26,899 nt of DNA. It comes from CAUZFZ01 sp964431285. GTDB taxonomy: Bacteria > Planctomycetota > Planctomycetia > Planctomycetales > Planctomycetaceae. The stretch is taken from the NCBI GenBank assembly GCA_964431285.1, contig CAYSJO010000908.1:1-26899 (forward strand), read 5' to 3'. A model generated the notes under the pieces. That model made no database searches and was not told the origin of the DNA. It saw only the letters and a list, made by a program, of their open reading frames with translations. Below are positions 24,572 through 26,899 of the stretch, piece by piece (positions within the stretch are counted from its first letter, which is position 1; each line of letters begins with the position of its first letter). A program made the position numbers and the translations under genes.

Positions 24572-24788
24572 GTGAGTGATTTACCGCAACTCCACCCTGT
24601 GTGAGTGCGACGGTGTCCAATGTCTCCAGGATTCGGCATCCTGACAAGTGCGCCGAATTCACATCCGCACAGGCGTCCCGATATTCCGAGTGTGCGTTGA
24701 CTATACCTCAGGTCGCATGGCCAACCCTGGTCACTGCGTCGGTACCGGCGCCAATACTCTCTCGCAAACTCCTCAACCGAGCTGAATC
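24572..24788. promoter_or_regulatory. divergent intergenic region between kinase and aminotransferase
   Basis: These 217 bases separate two divergently read genes and must hold promoters for both. I see no convincing -35/-10 pair. One perfect inverted repeat is present, CAGGAT-TCGGC-ATCCTG at 24627-24643, which could be an operator or a chance palindrome. Confidence 0.35.
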
Positions 24789-26192
24789 ATGCTACCGACA
24801 TCTGCCCCCGTGCTGACCAATACGTTTCTGCGAAAGCCTGAGGAAACGCCCGACATCAGCACAAAGTACCGGCGCATCCAGACTCCCCTGCCTGCCCCAC
24901 AGACACTTGAGGCCCTGCGGAATGCCGAGCGACTGTTTCCCAACGTGAATTGCTACCAGGCACCGGTCATCTGGGACACGGCGGAGGGATTTACCGTGCG
25001 TGACCGAGCCGGAAATCAATGGATTGACTTCACGTCCACAGCTGTGATGACGAATACCGGCCACGGACATCCGGCAATCCGTGAAGCCGTTGTTCGTCAT
25101 GTTGGCGGTGACGGATTGATGGCGCAATTCAGTTTCGCGTCAGATATTCGCATCGAACTGGCCCAGCGACTGGTCGACATCGCTCCGGCACACTGTGACA
25201 AAGTTTACTTCTGGACTGTCGGGTCGGAGGCCATCGAATGCGCGTTGCGACTGGCGCGCGAGCGCGGTCAGCGGATCAGCAGCAAGAAGTTTCATGTCTT
25301 GACGCACGAGGCTGACTATCACGGCTGGACACTCGGCGCGCACCAGATGTCGGGAACCTCTGCCACCAAACCGTGGCTCTCGACACCGGACTCGGCAATT
25401 CACCACATCCCTTTCCCACGGATCGCCGGCACACCCAACTTGAACGTCGATTGGGTCGAATTCCTCAATCGCAGCCTGAGCCAGTTGGCTGGTCAGGGAC
25501 TTGACGGCGACAGCATCTGTGCTGTCTTCATAGAAACACTGCAGGGCTGGGGAGCCGTCCCATTGCCGACGCCATACGTTCAGGCGCTCCGCAAATGGGC
25601 AGACGCCAACGACGTGCTGCTGATCTTCGACGAAGTCCAGACCGGATTTGCCCGCACGGGCCGCATGTTTGCTCATGAACACTACGGCGTCCGCTCGGAC
25701 CTGATCTGTGTGGGTAAAGGCCTGACATCCACACTGCCGCTGGCCGCAGTACTGGGTCCGGGTGAGATTCTTGACCTGCTGCCTCCCGCCGAGATTACAA
25801 CAACGCATGCGGCTCATCCGGTTTCATGCGCCGCGGCGCTAGCCAATCTGGATGTCATCAAATCTGAGGACCTGATCGCAGAGTCGGAACGCAAAGGCCA
25901 AATTGCTGAAGCTGAGATTCGAAGATTGCAGGAACGCTTCCCGAACCACATCGACGGCTTCGCGGGTTTGGGTCTTCTGTGTGGTATTCATGTCCGGAAC
26001 CCAGTCACGGGCGATTTGTGCCCGGAAATGGCGCGGGACTGGACATGGGAGTCAGTCAAGCACGGCGTCATGCTGTTTCAGGTCAACCGCGCGTCGATCA
26101 AAATTTGCCCACCACTCGTGATTGACGACGATGCACTGATCGAGGGTATTCGAACGCTCGGCGATGCCCTTGATGTGGTGAGTTCGCATTAG
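24789..26192 (+). CDS. class III PLP-dependent aminotransferase
   Basis: This 467-residue protein matches the class III (subgroup II) aminotransferases, such as 4-aminobutyrate and ornithine aminotransferases, which move an amino group from an omega-amino compound to a keto acid with pyridoxal phosphate. Visible motifs are WIDFTSTAVMTNTGHGHP, FWTVGSEAIECALRLAR (phosphate-binding GSEA, 145-148), YHGWTLGA (H178), the cofactor Asp in LLIFDEVQTGFARTG (D281) and the Schiff-base Lys in LICVGKG (K310). TTTHAAHPVSCAAALA supplies the second-subunit Thr. Start is ATG without an evident ribosome binding site; a start further upstream lacks support. Substrate cannot be decided: no neighbour gives a pathway, and the gene stands alone in its direction. 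A GabT-like or beta-amino-acid transaminase role is possible. Confidence 0.93.
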   Translation: MLPTSAPVLTNTFLRKPEETPDISTKYRRIQTPLPAPQTLEALRNAERLFPNVNCYQAPVIWDTAEGFTVRDRAGNQWIDFTSTAVMTNTGHGHPAIREAVVRHVGGDGLMAQFSFASDIRIELAQRLVDIAPAHCDKVYFWTVGSEAIECALRLARERGQRISSKKFHVLTHEADYHGWTLGAHQMSGTSATKPWLSTPDSAIHHIPFPRIAGTPNLNVDWVEFLNRSLSQLAGQGLDGDSICAVFIETLQGWGAVPLPTPYVQALRKWADANDVLLIFDEVQTGFARTGRMFAHEHYGVRSDLICVGKGLTSTLPLAAVLGPGEILDLLPPAEITTTHAAHPVSCAAALANLDVIKSEDLIAESERKGQIAEAEIRRLQERFPNHIDGFAGLGLLCGIHVRNPVTGDLCPEMARDWTWESVKHGVMLFQVNRASIKICPPLVIDDDALIEGIRTLGDALDVVSSH

Positions 26193-26252
26193 AACATTTT
26201 CAGAATTGGTCTTCAGTATAAACCCCTCTCCGATTGACTTCGCTCGGGTCGC

Positions 26253-26272
26253 TGCCACCACAGTCGGTGGCA
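26253..26272. repeat. 7-bp inverted repeat downstream of the aminotransferase
   Basis: TGCCACC-ACAGTC-GGTGGCA lies about 60 bases after the aminotransferase stop. The position suits a transcription end hairpin, but no T-run follows, so a factor-independent terminator is not supported. Confidence 0.4.
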
Positions 26273-26285
26273 ACCGCGCGTCAGT

Positions 26286-26322
26286 CTGTCGTATTCGCCG
26301 GGCAAAGGCTGAAATACGACAG
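26286..26322. repeat. 10-bp perfect inverted repeat
   Basis: CTGTCGTATT (26286-26295) and AATACGACAG (26313-26322) are perfect reverse complements around a 17-base loop, which itself can pair GCC with GGC. This makes a long, stable hairpin in an intergenic gap. No T-run follows. Confidence 0.6.
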
Positions 26323-26374
26323 CGGCCCCGACGACTTCAAAGACGAGTCCGAGGCCAAGGGCTGAAGTACGCCA
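26299..26374 (+). repeat. two degenerate copies of a 23-base unit
   Basis: The unit centred on GGCAAAGGCTGAAATACG (26299-26321) recurs as GGCCAAGGGCTGAAGTACG (26352-26374) with 18 of 23 positions identical, 53 bases apart. The first copy spans the right arm of the 10-bp inverted repeat; the second has only a 5-bp counterpart (ACTTC/GAAGT). This is the pattern of an eroding dispersed (REP-like) intergenic repeat. Confidence 0.45.
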
Positions 26375-26549
26375 CTTCAAAACGCTTGCCACTCTTTCGC
26401 AGAACGCGTTCCGTCGTCAGTCGTTCTCAACCTCTGTTTGTGATTGTACGCATCCAGCACACGATGCCCTAAAATGCTGCGTGTAAGTTATCGCGCGTAT
26501 GACGTTCGCGTGATCCAATCAGAACCAGGCTTTTTCCTTAGAGATCAAG

Positions 26550-26899
26550 ATGCATCCATCACCAATTCGTGGATTCGTTCTCGCCGCCTGCACGGCAGCG
26601 ACATTAACTGGTGGACAGAGCTTTGCCGCCGAGCAGAAGTTTGCCAGTCCCGTGGTGACTCAGAAGACCGAGGGACACTCGATACCAATCGAGATGGACA
26701 TTCGAGGCGCGAAGGTCCTTTTTCTGGAGGTCGCCGACGGCGGCGACGGAACATCTTACGACTGGGCCGACTGGATCGAACCGCGATTGATCGGGCCGAA
26801 GGGCGAGGTGAAGCTGACCGATCTGAAGTGGCGTAAACTCAACGGTAAAGCCAGTCTGGGTAAGAACAACGGTGGCGGGCCACTGAAAGTGAATGGCAA
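26550..26899 (+). CDS. secreted NPCBM/NEW2 protein, 3' end missing
   Basis: An ATG at 26550 opens a frame that runs off the end of the window (116 full codons). The start is followed by a signal peptide (RGFVLAACTAATLTGGQSFAAE). Next comes an NPCBM-type line: HSIPIEMDIRGAKVLFLEVAD, GGDGTSYDWADWIEPRLIG, LTDLKWRKLNG and NNGGGPLKVNG. This DWADW-x-EPRL form of the domain, at the N-terminus, is what I know from large planctomycete proteins that continue into a dehydrogenase propeller and a CxxCH heme domain, like the gene at the left edge. That continuation cannot be seen here. A GAGATCAAG stretch precedes the start; the match to a ribosome binding site is weak. Confidence 0.8.
   Translation, partial: MHPSPIRGFVLAACTAATLTGGQSFAAEQKFASPVVTQKTEGHSIPIEMDIRGAKVLFLEVADGGDGTSYDWADWIEPRLIGPKGEVKLTDLKWRKLNGKASLGKNNGGGPLKVNG

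Larger units (their letters stand above)
26193..26549. other. 357-base gene-free gap with clustered inverted and direct repeats
   Basis: No coding sequence is convincing here. The first ~190 bases hold a dense group of repeats (listed separately): an inverted repeat at 26253-26272, a longer one at 26286-26322, and a degenerate repeated unit at 26299-26321 and 26352-26374. ACTTCAAA also occurs at 26334-26341 and 26374-26381. The remaining part before 26550 is AT-richer (TAAAAT near 26474) and probably contains the promoter of the following gene, but I cannot fix a -35 box. Confidence 0.5.

Noticed and set aside
25140..25817. Minus-strand ORF of 225 codons opposite the aminotransferase
   Set aside because: The aminotransferase carries all expected catalytic motifs on the other strand; this is its shadow.
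26253..26322. Intrinsic transcription terminators
   Set aside because: The hairpins are real, but none is followed by a T-run, so I list them only as inverted repeats.
1..26899. CRISPR array, prophage, insertion sequence or tRNA-linked island
   Set aside because: No evenly spaced direct repeats, transposase, integrase, phage structural gene or tRNA is visible on either strand.

Overview
The gene content points to a chromosome of a planctomycete (phylum Planctomycetota), probably of the Pirellula/Planctomyces type. Almost every gene belongs to a family that is expanded in, or nearly confined to, that phylum: a PVC-type heme-binding dehydrogenase, a DUF1549/DUF1553 cytochrome paired with a DUF1501 protein, a DUF1592/DUF1588/DUF1585 cytochrome paired with a DUF1552 protein, secreted PQQ-like propellers, NPCBM proteins, and a membrane-anchored Ser/Thr kinase. 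Genes are widely spaced, Shine-Dalgarno sites are weak or short, and GTG and TTG starts occur, as is usual for the phylum. I see no rRNA, tRNA, CRISPR array, transposase, integrase or phage gene.

Layout. Positions 1-2095 hold the 3' part of a secreted dehydrogenase/cytochrome c protein (+), followed by a small two-helix membrane protein (+, 2193-2471). Positions 2511-13000 carry seven genes all on the minus strand. In transcription order these are a DUF1573 membrane-anchored protein, a secreted protein of unknown function, an NPCBM protein with Sm-like beta repeats, a 1130-residue DUF1549/DUF1553 cytochrome, a Tat-exported DUF1501 protein, a secreted PQQ-like propeller, and serine O-acetyltransferase (cysE). 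Divergent from these is a long coiled-coil protein (+, about 13268-15607). A coupled pair follows on the plus strand: a DUF1592/1588/1585 cytochrome with a PA14-like domain (15827-18184) and a DUF1552 protein (18181-19548). Convergent to it is a 1067-residue membrane protein with a spermidine-synthase-like domain (minus, 19565-22768). Upstream of that on the same strand is a membrane Ser/Thr kinase (23048-24571) whose ancestral C-terminal tail is cut off by two in-frame stops. A class III aminotransferase (24789-26192) and the 5' end of a secreted NPCBM protein (from 26550) finish the window; the 357 bases between them hold inverted and degenerate direct repeats.

How the genes fit together. 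Most products are predicted to be exported. The cytochrome/DUF1501 and cytochrome/DUF1552 pairs are the two standard planctomycete arrangements of a c-type cytochrome-like protein with a Tat-exported partner; their biochemical roles are still poorly known, and a link to breakdown of complex polysaccharides is only an inference. CysE is the one clear core-metabolism enzyme (cysteine synthesis) and keeps the C-terminal tail used elsewhere to bind cysteine synthase.

The observations most worth following are the two nonsense codons plus an altered catalytic loop in the kinase, an exact 24-bp tandem duplication that doubles the twin-arginine motif of the DUF1552 protein, the spermidine-synthase-like domain without its expected catalytic Asp, and hairpin-forming repeats in two intergenic gaps, one of them overlapping a ribosome binding site. 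I did not find a convincing new multi-gene system; this looks like a mostly ordinary planctomycete region with several unusual local details.
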